Shown here: one piece after another, positions 1 through 7,635 of the stretch
Layout: the number at the start of each line of letters is the position of its first letter
How positions within the stretch are numbered: the stretch's first letter is position 1
Origin: RSA9 sp036381195
GTDB lineage: Bacteria > Gemmatimonadota > Gemmatimonadetes > Longimicrobiales > RSA9
Length of the DNA stretch: 64,000 nt
Direction of reading: 5' to 3'
NCBI GenBank assembly: GCA_036381195.1
Contig: DASVDH010000078.1
Location: 48,634-112,633, forward strand
Translations under genes and position numbers: made by a program
Notes under the pieces: generated by a model
The model's database searches: none
What the model was told of the DNA's origin: nothing
The model's input: only the letters and a program-made list of their open reading frames with translations

Positions 1-157
1 CTGCAGACCCGTGCGCCTTCACTCGGTAGAAGCAGAGGGCCGTCACGTCGAAGGCGGCCGCGAGCTGGCGGAGCACGTTGTAGGTGCGGATCGCTGCGCC
101 GCTGCTCGGCGGGTACGGCAGGGCGTGCGACAGGAAGAGGAGCTTCGGCTTTGCCAT
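1..157 (-). CDS. Glycosyltransferase family 4, N-terminal part (runs off left edge)
   Basis: An open frame reads leftward from an ATG at 157 to the window edge, giving 52 residues. It begins MAKPKLLFLSHALPYPP and continues SSGAAIRTYNVLRQLA. The hydrophobic strand followed by a Pro/Gly loop and a helix is the usual N-terminal Rossmann opening of GT-B, family 4 glycosyltransferases, which in this subgroup reads roughly 'SHALPYPPxSGxxIRxYN'. It lies 71 bases downstream of the asparagine synthetase on the same strand and probably belongs to the same unit. The catalytic C-terminal half is outside the window, so the sugar donor cannot be guessed. Confidence 0.75.
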   Translation of the reverse strand, partial: MAKPKLLFLSHALPYPPSSGAAIRTYNVLRQLAAAFDVTALCFYRVKAHGSA

Positions 158-228
158 GTGCGGTGCGGCCGCCACGGGTTCGCTCACGGCGAGCGACTCG
201 CCAGCGGAACGTCCCAGCCGTGACCGGT

Positions 229-2181
229 TCATGCCAGCCATCGATACCGCCATGCCTGGAACATCAAGACGGCCCAGAGCCCAATCGCGAGCTGGTCATG
301 GCCATCCTGCAGCGCGGCCCAGGCGCGATGGACGCTGACGCCGCGGAGGATGCCGTCCCGATCCAGGGCGTCACGGTCGAGGAGGTCCTCGGCCCACGGT
401 CGCAGCGCGCCGCGCAGCCACGTGGCGATCGGCACCGAGAACCCCATCTTGGGGCGATCCACCAGCTCCTGCGGCACGCGACGGTAGAGCGCCTGGCGCA
501 AGAGCCACTTCCCCTGGCGCCCGCGGATCTTGAGGTTGCGGGGCAAACACCAGGAGAACTCGATGATGCGGTGATCGAGCAGAGGGACGCGGACCTCCAG
601 GCTGACCGCCATGCTCGCACGATCCACCTTGGCCAGCAGGTCGTCGGGGAGGTACATCGCCTGGTCCGTCAGCATCATCCGTTCGAGCAGCGGAAACGCC
701 GCGCCCGCCTCGAACGCCCGGTCCACGGGACTCGGCTGCGACTCGCCGCAACGCAGGATCCGGCCGGGCTCCTGCCACGCGCTGAGCAGTGAGCGGTACA
801 TCTCGAGCGGCGAGTCCCAGCTCATCAAGGCCCCGAACTTGACGATCTTCTCGCCGGGCAGCCGGTGGCGCGCTGCCACCGGGAGTACGGGACTGACCGA
901 GCGGTAGAGCCGGTCCCAGGAGCGGGACGAGACGCGGCCGATGCCGGCCGCGACGACGCGCCGGAGCGGCCTGGGCATCCGTTGCAGCCCCCCGATCGCC
1001 TGCTCTCCCTGGATGTAGCGGTGGTAGCCCGCGAAGACCTCGTCACCGCCATCGCCTGAAAGCGCCACGGTCACGCTCCGTCGCGCGAGCTGGGACACCA
1101 GGAAGGTCGGGATCTGCGAGGGATCCGCGTGCGGCTCGTCGAAGATGTCGGGCAGCCGCGGGACCACGGCGCGCGCGTCTTCGTCCGTCAGCACGAGCTG
1201 CGTATGATCGGTGCCCACGTACGCGGCGACCCGCGCCGCAGCCGGCGCCTCGTCGTAATCCGGGTGATCGAATCCGATGGAGAACGTCCTGACCGGGCGC
1301 GACGAGAGACTCTGCGCGACGGCGGTCACCGTCGAGGAATCGATCCCGCCCGAGAGGAGCGTGCCCAGGGGGACATCCGACAGCAGGCGCAGGCGCACCG
1401 AATCCGTGAGGAGCGCATCGAACTCCTCGAGCGCCTCCATCTCCGTGCCCCTGAACGGAGCGGCACGTCCGCGCGCAGCCGCATCGACCAGCGACCAGTA
1501 CGGCCGTGACGCGGGGAGCGGCTCGTCCACCGAGCGGACCGTCAAGATGTGGCCGGGGGGCAGCTTCGAGGCGTCGGCGTAGATCGTCCTGGGTGCGGGG
1601 ACGTACAGGTACCGTAGGTACGCCGCCAGCGCAGCGGTGTCGAGCTCACGATCGAATTCAGGGCCCTCGACCAGGGACTTGAGCTCGGATCCGAACGTCA
1701 GGATGCCGGGTTGCCACGAGATGTAGAGGGGCTTGATCCCGAGGCGGTCCCGCAGCAGGAAGATCTCACGGGTGGCGGCATCCCAGACGGCCATCGCGAA
1801 CATCCCGATGAAGCGGTGGACTGCGGGCTCGACGCCCCAACGCTCGAACGCCGCCAGGATCGTCTCCGTATCCGAGTGGCCGCGAAAACGGAAGCCGGCT
1901 CCCTCGAGCTCCGTGCGGAGGGCCCGGTGGTTGTACACCTCGCCGTTGAAAACCAGAGTGTAGCGCCCGGAAGGCGAGCGCATCGGCTGGCGGCCGTTCG
2001 CCGAGAGATCGAGGATGGCGAGTCGCCGGAAACCCAGCGCGATGCCGGCCTCGGCATCCGCCCAGACCCCTTCGTCATCGGGACCGCGGTGCGCGATGGG
2101 CGCGATCATCCGCCGCACCGCCGCCTCCAGCCCAGCGCGCTCGTATCCTCGAGTCGAGACTATTCCCGCAAAGCCACACAT
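229..2181 (-). CDS. asnB: Asparagine synthase (glutamine-hydrolysing)
   Basis: A 650-residue class II glutamine amidotransferase that converts Asp, Gln and ATP to Asn. I chose the ATG at 2181 because it makes Cys2 (MCGFAGIV) the N-terminal nucleophile required by this family; the frame stays open 30 codons further upstream. The GATase II domain covers roughly residues 2-200 and includes HRGPDDEG (31-38) and FNGEVYNH (78-85). The synthetase domain has the PP-loop SGGIDSS (277-283) and a later SGDGGDE motif. Such copies are common in polysaccharide loci, where they may amidate uronic acids instead of making free Asn. Cys2 and the intact GATase domain argue against a lasso-peptide cyclase. Confidence 0.93.
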   Translation of the reverse strand: MCGFAGIVSTRGYERAGLEAAVRRMIAPIAHRGPDDEGVWADAEAGIALGFRRLAILDLSANGRQPMRSPSGRYTLVFNGEVYNHRALRTELEGAGFRFRGHSDTETILAAFERWGVEPAVHRFIGMFAMAVWDAATREIFLLRDRLGIKPLYISWQPGILTFGSELKSLVEGPEFDRELDTAALAAYLRYLYVPAPRTIYADASKLPPGHILTVRSVDEPLPASRPYWSLVDAAARGRAAPFRGTEMEALEEFDALLTDSVRLRLLSDVPLGTLLSGGIDSSTVTAVAQSLSSRPVRTFSIGFDHPDYDEAPAAARVAAYVGTDHTQLVLTDEDARAVVPRLPDIFDEPHADPSQIPTFLVSQLARRSVTVALSGDGGDEVFAGYHRYIQGEQAIGGLQRMPRPLRRVVAAGIGRVSSRSWDRLYRSVSPVLPVAARHRLPGEKIVKFGALMSWDSPLEMYRSLLSAWQEPGRILRCGESQPSPVDRAFEAGAAFPLLERMMLTDQAMYLPDDLLAKVDRASMAVSLEVRVPLLDHRIIEFSWCLPRNLKIRGRQGKWLLRQALYRRVPQELVDRPKMGFSVPIATWLRGALRPWAEDLLDRDALDRDGILRGVSVHRAWAALQDGHDQLAIGLWAVLMFQAWRYRWLA

Positions 2182-2322
2182 CTCGGGCCTCGTGACAGCG
2201 CACGCGTTCGACGCGGTGGCACCACCACCGAGGGGTCCCGAAGGGGCGCGCAGCGGATGACCGCGCTCCACTCCGGCAACGCCACGTGCGCCGTTGGCCG
2301 GCCGCCTCCCGCGGCGTGTTGG

Positions 2323-3126
2323 CTAGAACGCGAGCGAAGTCGGAGCCAGCGCCCCGTCGACGCTCTGGGATTCGAGGTCGAGCAGGGCCACCTGGGGCTG
2401 GTCGTAGAAGCCACGGAGCAGATTGCCGCGGATCACCAGCAGATCGCGGGCCATGCGGAGCGAATCGAGCGCGAGATTGACGCGCGAGCCGGGCTTGTGC
2501 GTCCAGTTGACCGGAACCTCCGTGACCCGGTACCCGGCCCGGCGCGCCATCAGCAGCACCTCGACATCGAAGCTGAAGCCGTTCATCCGCATGCGCGAGA
2601 AAAGGTCGTGCGCGACCGAGTCGCGGAACAGCTTGAAGCCGCACTGCGTGTCGGCAATGCCGCCGACGGCCAGGGTTCGCACCAGGAGATGGAAGGCCCG
2701 GCCGATGACGCGCCGGTACAGGCGCGCCCGCACCTCCACTCCCGACGCCCGCAGGGCGCGGGAGCCGATGGCAATGTCGGCCCCCGCATCGATCGCCGCC
2801 TCCAGGCGCTCGAGCTCGGCGATGGGCGTCGCGCCGTCCGCGTCGGCGAACAGGACCAGCCGCCCCGTGGCGTTGACGACGCCCACCCGCACCGCGTAGC
2901 CCTTGCCGCGGTTGCCGGGCAGCCGGAACAGGCGGATCTCGGGGTAACCCCGCGCCAGTCGCGCGACCAGAGCACTCGTGCCGTCCCGACTCCCATCATC
3001 GACCACCAGGATCTCGGCGGCGCGGCGCCGTTCCCGGAAATACGAGACGGTCTCGCGAAGCGTGGGCTCCAGCCGTGCTTCTTCGTTGAACGCGGGAATG
3101 ATGACGGAGAGCTCGGGTCGCAACAC
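2323..3126 (-). CDS. GT2 glycosyltransferase, dolichyl-phosphate glucosyltransferase (ALG5/DPM1)-like
   Basis: 267 residues from a GTG start at 3126, which has an AAGAGGA ribosome site five bases upstream. The frame runs on upstream without sensible protein. The nucleotide-sugar fold is clear: SVIIPAFNEE near the N terminus, VVDDGSRDGT with DDGS at 43-46, and FADADGA (93-99) as the metal-binding DXD-type site. The FKLFR and FSFDVEVL blocks are typical of polyprenyl-phosphate hexose synthases. It probably loads a sugar onto a lipid-phosphate carrier, which would supply the GT-C type membrane transferase encoded just upstream at 3297-4697. A -24/-12 promoter candidate lies 36 bases before the start. 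Confidence 0.88.
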   Translation of the reverse strand: MLRPELSVIIPAFNEEARLEPTLRETVSYFRERRRAAEILVVDDGSRDGTSALVARLARGYPEIRLFRLPGNRGKGYAVRVGVVNATGRLVLFADADGATPIAELERLEAAIDAGADIAIGSRALRASGVEVRARLYRRVIGRAFHLLVRTLAVGGIADTQCGFKLFRDSVAHDLFSRMRMNGFSFDVEVLLMARRAGYRVTEVPVNWTHKPGSRVNLALDSLRMARDLLVIRGNLLRGFYDQPQVALLDLESQSVDGALAPTSLAF

Positions 3127-3161
3127 GTTGATCCTCTTCGGTTGTAGTCGGCCCCGCCACG

Positions 3162-3178
3162 GGCAAGTCTGATACCAG
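3162..3178 (-). promoter_or_regulatory. Sigma-54 type -24/-12 promoter candidate
   Basis: On the minus strand the site reads TGGTAT-CAGAC-TTGCC. It keeps the GG and GC doublets at the required ten-base spacing, and TTGC. Consensus is TGGCAC-N5-TTGCW. Transcription would start near 3151 and give a leader of about 25 bases to the GTG at 3126, which still contains the ribosome site. Confidence 0.5.
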
Positions 3179-3296
3179 CAGGGGGAGGGGCGGTGTCGGT
3201 GCGGACGGGAGCCCGAGGCGCCGCGAGGGGCTGGCCGCCGCCGCCGGGCCCCCACATCTGTAGTGGGCCCGCCACAGCACCCCCGTCGGCGGCGGC

Positions 3297-4697
3297 TCAG
3301 CCATCCCCGAGGGGGGGCCCGCACAGGTGGAGGTCGACGCGGTACACGCGGTAATCGAACCGTGGGCGTTGGTGCGAGTGAGTCAGGCGGCAGTGCCGGT
3401 CGAGCCAGGGGGCGACCTCGCCGGAGCCATCGAAGGCGAGGCCCTCGCGCCGGACCAGGGCCACCACCCAGAAGGGGGATCCGCCCGCAAGCATTTCATC
3501 GAGCTGGGCCGTGTTCATTTTCAGCTCGCGGCCATCGAGCTCGGGCGCGTAATGCCGCTGGAAGATGATCGGCGTCGTGAGGACCGGGAGCTCCGGCGCT
3601 GTCCCGGCGATCACGCGGAACGCGGGCCGCGGATCGAACCGCATCCCATCCGACAGGTGGGAGACGAGGGATGGCGCGAGGCCCGCGCCGATGACCGCCA
3701 TCACCGCCGCCGCCAGCAGGCCCCGCCGCTCGACGGCCCGTTCCGCCACGAGATGGATCAGGCCGCCGGCAGAGACGAACACCATGGGCAACATGACGAC
3801 GGCGTAGTCCGCGTAGACGTTCGTCACGGCGGAAGCGGCGAGCAGCGCCGCGAGCGTGCTCACCCCACCACTGATGGCAAGGACGGCCCACCGGCGCTGC
3901 CGGGCGCTCGACGCGAGGGGCAGGAGGGCGAGTGCGCCGGCCGCCGCGGCCGCGACCAGCACGGGGGTCAACCATTCGACGATGGCCGGCAAGAGCCGGA
4001 GCGTCGCCTCCAGACCCCGGCCGCTGAAGTTCCGCAGAGAAGAGCCGCGTCCCAACAGGGACAGGGTCAGGTAGCCCGCGCCCGCGATCGCCGCGAACGG
4101 CAGCCAGAGCGCCGACCACGCCGCCCGGGACGGCCACGCCCAGCCCAGCCGGCCGGACCGCCCGACCAGCACCGTCGCGAGGGCCACGCCCGCCACCGGG
4201 AACAGGAAGGTCGGGTGGGTGGCCGTGCCCAACACCAGGGCCACGAGCGCGGCGAGGTAGTCGCGCGGCCGATCGGTGTCCCAGGCGCGGATCAGGAAGA
4301 GCAGGAAGAGCGCGGACAGGAGATAGAGCAGCGACCCGTACCGCGCCATTCCCGAGACGTGGAGATGCCAGGGCGCCAGCGCCACCCAGAGCGCGGCGGC
4401 GATGGCGCCGAGCCGGCCGAAGAGCTCGGCCCCGAGCTTCCAGGTGACGTAGATGCCCAGGATGCCGAACAGGAGCGGCAGCAGCCGCATCCCCACGTGG
4501 TTGGGAGGCACCCACTCGAAGAGCACGTGCTGCAGGAGGTAGTAGAGCGGACGCGCCTCGATCCCGGGCCGGAGGGGCGAATCGAACAGGCGCGTCGCCT
4601 CGATGACCGTATAGAGCTCGTCCTCCTCGAACGGGTAGGAGCCGAGGCCGTAGAGCCGCAGGAGGATCCCCAAGCCGAGCACGAGTGCCGGCAGCAT
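3297..4697 (-). CDS. GT-C fold membrane glycosyltransferase (GT39/ArnT-like)
   Basis: A polytopic membrane protein of 466 residues. It opens with a first membrane segment followed by RLYGLGSYPFEEDE, the acidic first-loop signature of GT-C enzymes that use lipid-phosphate sugars. About ten hydrophobic segments follow, then a short soluble tail with ELDGRELK. I chose the ATG at 4697, preceded by GGCGGGGGCG; the frame remains open to 4796. It likely transfers a sugar from a polyprenyl-phosphate donor on the periplasmic side, fitting with the ALG5-like enzyme next door. Its 5' end is clearly paralogous to the truncated gene at 7429-7635. Confidence 0.8.
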   Translation of the reverse strand: MLPALVLGLGILLRLYGLGSYPFEEDELYTVIEATRLFDSPLRPGIEARPLYYLLQHVLFEWVPPNHVGMRLLPLLFGILGIYVTWKLGAELFGRLGAIAAALWVALAPWHLHVSGMARYGSLLYLLSALFLLFLIRAWDTDRPRDYLAALVALVLGTATHPTFLFPVAGVALATVLVGRSGRLGWAWPSRAAWSALWLPFAAIAGAGYLTLSLLGRGSSLRNFSGRGLEATLRLLPAIVEWLTPVLVAAAAAGALALLPLASSARQRRWAVLAISGGVSTLAALLAASAVTNVYADYAVVMLPMVFVSAGGLIHLVAERAVERRGLLAAAVMAVIGAGLAPSLVSHLSDGMRFDPRPAFRVIAGTAPELPVLTTPIIFQRHYAPELDGRELKMNTAQLDEMLAGGSPFWVVALVRREGLAFDGSGEVAPWLDRHCRLTHSHQRPRFDYRVYRVDLHLCGPPLGDG

Positions 4698-4788
4698 TGC
4701 GCCCCCGCCGATGCGGCCTGCCGGCTGCCCGGGTACGGCGGATCGTGTCGCGGCACTCTGTTTCGCCCGAACCAAAAAGGAGGCAACC

Positions 4789-4914
4789 ATGCTCAAGAAC
4801 TCTCAGGAGCCGCGCGACACGCTCACCCGCCGTACCCGCGGTGCCAGCGCAGGGATCGCCTGTGCCGCCCGCCCCGCGCTGCAGATCGCGGGCTCGGAGA
4901 CGTACAGAGCGTAG
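4789..4914 (+). CDS. Small orphan peptide, 41 residues
   Basis: A short frame starting MLKNSQEPRDTLTRRT and ending GSETYRA. It is the only plus-strand gene among leftward transferases, and it is preceded by an exceptionally strong ribosome site (AAAAAGGAGG, six bases before ATG). It has no signal peptide or membrane segment; it holds one Cys in an Ala-rich centre and a Thr/Arg-rich first half. It overlaps no chosen neighbouring CDS, but it does overlap the possible 5' extension of the GT-C gene (to 4796). I do not recognise the family. It could be a leader peptide, a small regulator or a modified-peptide precursor, but no processing enzyme is visible nearby. Confidence 0.45.
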   Translation: MLKNSQEPRDTLTRRTRGASAGIACAARPALQIAGSETYRA

Positions 4915-4923
4915 CCGAGCGAG

Positions 4924-6096
4924 TCATCGGTTGACGGCGCTCGAGAGAGCGCCGCGGCGTGGGCGAATCGTCCGTTCTCGCGCCACCCGATACGCTCGCT
5001 CATACTCGTTCGCCATGGCCTCAATGCTGAACGCCTCCTCCGCGCGCCTCCGCGCCTCGTTGCCGATAGCCCGACGAAGGGCCTCGTCGCGCAGCAGGCG
5101 AGCGAGCGCCGTGGCGAGGCCATCCGGGTCTCCGGGAGGCACGAGCAGCCCCTCCTCCTCATGCGTGATCACCTCGGGGATGCCCCCCACGGCCGAGGCG
5201 ACGATCGCCTTCCCAGCGAACATCGCCTCCAGCATCGCCATCGGCAGACCCTCTGAGAGCGAGGGCATGGCGAAGATGTCCGCAGCGGCCAGGAGATCGG
5301 GCACGTCCGTCCGGAACCCCAGGAGGTGCAGGCGGTCCGAGAGGCCGTGCTCCTCGGCGAATCGCCGCAGGGCGGGGCCCTCACCGCCGGCCGTGCCCCC
5401 GAAGCCGTCGGTGCCGGCGATTGCCAGGCGCCATTTCAGCTCGGGATGGAGCTCCCGCAGCACGGCGAGTGCCTTGAGCAGGACGAGGTGGCCTTTCACC
5501 GGATAGAGGTTCCCCACGGCGACGATCACGGATTCATCGTGTGTCGCGCCGAGCTCGCGGCGCACCCCATCGCCATGAGCCCCGGGCACGAACCGGATGC
5601 CGTTGCGAACGACGTGAATCCCGCCCCTCGGCTCGCCGAGCGTTGCCAGGAGCTCTGCCCGGCTCGCCTCCGAGACAGCGACAACGCCGCCACTGTGCCT
5701 GAACGCCCATCGGAGAGCCATTCTCCTCCGCCTCGCCCCGAGGGCGTGCTTGCCTCCATGCATCGTGACCACGGACCCGATTCGCGTCACGCGCGCCGCC
5801 GCCGTACCGTACACCGCCATTGTGAACTCGTGGCAGTGCGCGACTTCGATGCTCCGCTGGCGAAAGATTCGGACGAGGTCGCGGAGGCATCCCAGATCGA
5901 GCGGCCGCCTCAAGCTGAAAGACTCGGTGTCGAATCCCGCTTTCCGGAACTCGCCCCCGAGCCAGCCGCAGCCGTTCGCGGGACCGATGAAGCAAATCGA
6001 GTGACCCCGGCGGCGGAGCTCCTCGGCGAGCTGGAGCACCATCATCTCCGCACCGCCGGGACCATCACTCTCGAGGAGGAGGGCAACCCGTCGCAT
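4924..6096 (-). CDS. Glycosyltransferase family 4
   Basis: 390 residues in a two-domain GT-B fold. The N-terminal part has LLESDGPGGAEMMV, the acceptor-side glycine loop. The C-terminal part carries the retaining-enzyme donor signature E-x7-E in SEGLPMAMLEAM, preceded by DIFAMPSLSEG and followed by VGGIPEVI. The start at 6096 lies two bases past the stop codon of the upstream GT2 gene (ending at 6098), so the two are translationally linked. It acts in the cytoplasm on a lipid-linked or nascent polysaccharide; donor and linkage are not predictable. Confidence 0.88.
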   Translation of the reverse strand: MRRVALLLESDGPGGAEMMVLQLAEELRRRGHSICFIGPANGCGWLGGEFRKAGFDTESFSLRRPLDLGCLRDLVRIFRQRSIEVAHCHEFTMAVYGTAAARVTRIGSVVTMHGGKHALGARRRRMALRWAFRHSGGVVAVSEASRAELLATLGEPRGGIHVVRNGIRFVPGAHGDGVRRELGATHDESVIVAVGNLYPVKGHLVLLKALAVLRELHPELKWRLAIAGTDGFGGTAGGEGPALRRFAEEHGLSDRLHLLGFRTDVPDLLAAADIFAMPSLSEGLPMAMLEAMFAGKAIVASAVGGIPEVITHEEEGLLVPPGDPDGLATALARLLRDEALRRAIGNEARRRAEEAFSIEAMANEYERAYRVARERTIRPRRGALSSAVNR

Positions 6097-6097
6097 C

Positions 6098-7177
6098 TCA
6101 GTGCGCGCGAACTCGATGAGTCATCAGCCTTTTCACCTTGTGCAACGAACGCAGGACCGGGACCGGGAGCAGGCTGGCGGCATACAATCCCAGAGAATAG
6201 AGTGAGACAGCCGCTCCAGTCTCCCATGCTCGCGCGATGGCGACCCGGGCAGCACCACGGTCCAGTGTGGAAAGGTGTGCATAAGCCAGCCGGAGCAACA
6301 ATCTCTGCTGCCCTTCTTCAAACGCTTTGCGTTCAGCCGCGGTCGGATTGGCACGCAATGCCAGCGCGCGCCGGCCGCTTTCCAGCGCTCCCAGGATCAA
6401 GGACGCCGTGTTTGACGGTGAGGTCAGCGCGTCACCCTGCCCCATCCGATAATCCACGAGGGGGGTCATGATCATTGCCGCCGGGAATCTCGCGGCGACG
6501 CGGTGAAAGAACTCCGTTTCCTCGGCCTTGCGGAAGGCCTCATCGAAAAGCCCGACGCGCTCGATCACGCGGCGATGCAGGATCGCCGCCGAGGGGAGGA
6601 CGAAGTTTCCATGGAACAGCAGCTCGAAGACATCGCCCACGAACACGGTATGCGACCCGGCAGCGGCCTGCATTGAAACGCGCTCGAGTCGCGACTCGAA
6701 GAGCGCCTCCGGGGAGAGGCCGAGAGCGTCGAAGATCGGAAAGACCTGCCGGAGCCCGTCGGCGGGTCGGAGCTGGGCGCCGTGCTCGTCGATGACGTCG
6801 CACGCGCAGGTGCACCACCCGGCCGTGGGGAACTTTTGCAAGGCCGCAAGCTGCGTCTCCAGCTTGGTGGCGTGCCAGACATCATCGGAATCCAGCAGCG
6901 CGACGTATTCCCCTTTGGCCTCCCGAAGGCCGCGGTTCCTGGCCGCGGAGACGCCGGCGTTTTCCTGCCGGACATATCGTACCGGCTCCGGAAGCGACAT
7001 ACAGATGGCGGCGGTGTCATCCACCGACCCATCGTCGACAATGATCACCTCGGCAGGCCGGTGCGTTTGCGCCAGGACGGAGCGAACCGCCGCCTCCAGG
7101 TACGCCGCGCGATTATAGGTCGGGATGATCACACTGACGGCGGGCTCGTCGTAGTCGAGATTCGGGGCTGTGCGCAT
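6098..7177 (-). CDS. Glycosyltransferase family 2 (GT-A fold)
   Basis: 359 residues from the ATG at 7177; a TTG at 7216 is an alternative start adding 13 residues. The N-terminal GT-A domain shows VSVIIPTYNRA, IIVDDGSVDDT (nucleotide binding), ENAGVSAARNRG and ALLDSDDVW (DXD-type metal site). The last 130 residues are mostly helical with a weakly hydrophobic end. It forms an operon with the GT4 gene downstream. A degenerate -24/-12 element lies about 50 bases upstream of the ATG. Function: adds a sugar to the polysaccharide repeat unit, specificity unknown. Confidence 0.87.
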   Translation of the reverse strand: MRTAPNLDYDEPAVSVIIPTYNRAAYLEAAVRSVLAQTHRPAEVIIVDDGSVDDTAAICMSLPEPVRYVRQENAGVSAARNRGLREAKGEYVALLDSDDVWHATKLETQLAALQKFPTAGWCTCACDVIDEHGAQLRPADGLRQVFPIFDALGLSPEALFESRLERVSMQAAAGSHTVFVGDVFELLFHGNFVLPSAAILHRRVIERVGLFDEAFRKAEETEFFHRVAARFPAAMIMTPLVDYRMGQGDALTSPSNTASLILGALESGRRALALRANPTAAERKAFEEGQQRLLLRLAYAHLSTLDRGAARVAIARAWETGAAVSLYSLGLYAASLLPVPVLRSLHKVKRLMTHRVRAH

Positions 7178-7227
7178 AAAGGGTTCCGGGAGGTGACGCT
7201 TCGGGGCACTGGCCAACAGCAGCGGAG

Positions 7228-7244
7228 TGCAAGGTCCGAGCTAA
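7228..7244 (-). promoter_or_regulatory. Weak sigma-54 promoter candidate
   Basis: On the minus strand it reads TTAGCTC-GGACC-TTGCA. Spacing and TTGCA are perfect, but one G of the invariant GG pair is A. The predicted start near 7217 leaves a 40-base leader to the ATG at 7177. It is reported because its placement matches the stronger sites in this locus. Confidence 0.28.
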
Positions 7245-7428
7245 GGGTAACGGGAGGCGGCCACCTCGAATTCGGGCCGGGCCTTCTGCGATCCGGGCCA
7301 CTTGGCGCCTTCCGCCCGCACCTGCGGGATTGTGGGATTGACGCCACACGCGGTGGCCCAGGTGCAGCGGTATGGGCCGGCGGTCGTTGCGTCCAACGGT
7401 GCTCCGTACCGCGAAAGGCCTGGGCGGA

Positions 7429-7635
7429 TCAGGGAAGAGATACCTGGGAGATATCAGGCCGGGTGGCTGGCGCGGGCGGGCCGGCGCCGGCATCCATGTT
7501 TCCGTAGGAGCCGAGGCCATGGACCCGCAGGGCAGCGTCCAGCTCGAGCGCGAGCGCGGGGAGGGTGGCACCCCGGGCCCTCCTCCGAGGCGACCGCGGC
7601 GCCGCGGCCAGCGGCGGCAGCAGAGTTTCCGTCAT
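7429..7635 (-). pseudogene. Truncated GT-C glycosyltransferase gene (68 codons)
   Basis: The ATG at 7635 overlaps the stop of the upstream membrane-protein gene as ATGA, so it was once a coupled operon gene. Residues 22-44, GATLPALALELDAALRVHGL then GSY, align without gaps with the 5' end of the GT-C gene at 3297-4697 (AMLPALVLGLGILLRLYGLGSY), and the DNA is clearly similar over the same stretch. After GSY the similarity ends abruptly and the frame closes 24 codons later. It is best read as the surviving 5' end of a paralogous GT39-like gene whose body was deleted. A short functional protein is possible but unlikely. Confidence 0.7.

Noticed and set aside
4740..4790. Sigma-54 promoter for the 41-residue peptide
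   Set aside because: CGGCAC...TTTCGC is present, but the GG-to-GC distance is eleven bases rather than ten and TTGC is not kept.
229..4914. Lasso-peptide cluster: small peptide plus asparagine-synthetase-like cyclase
   Set aside because: The synthetase has the nucleophile Cys2 and full GATase domain. The peptide has no acidic residue seven to nine positions after a Gly/Ala following Thr-x, and no protease or PqqD-like gene is present.
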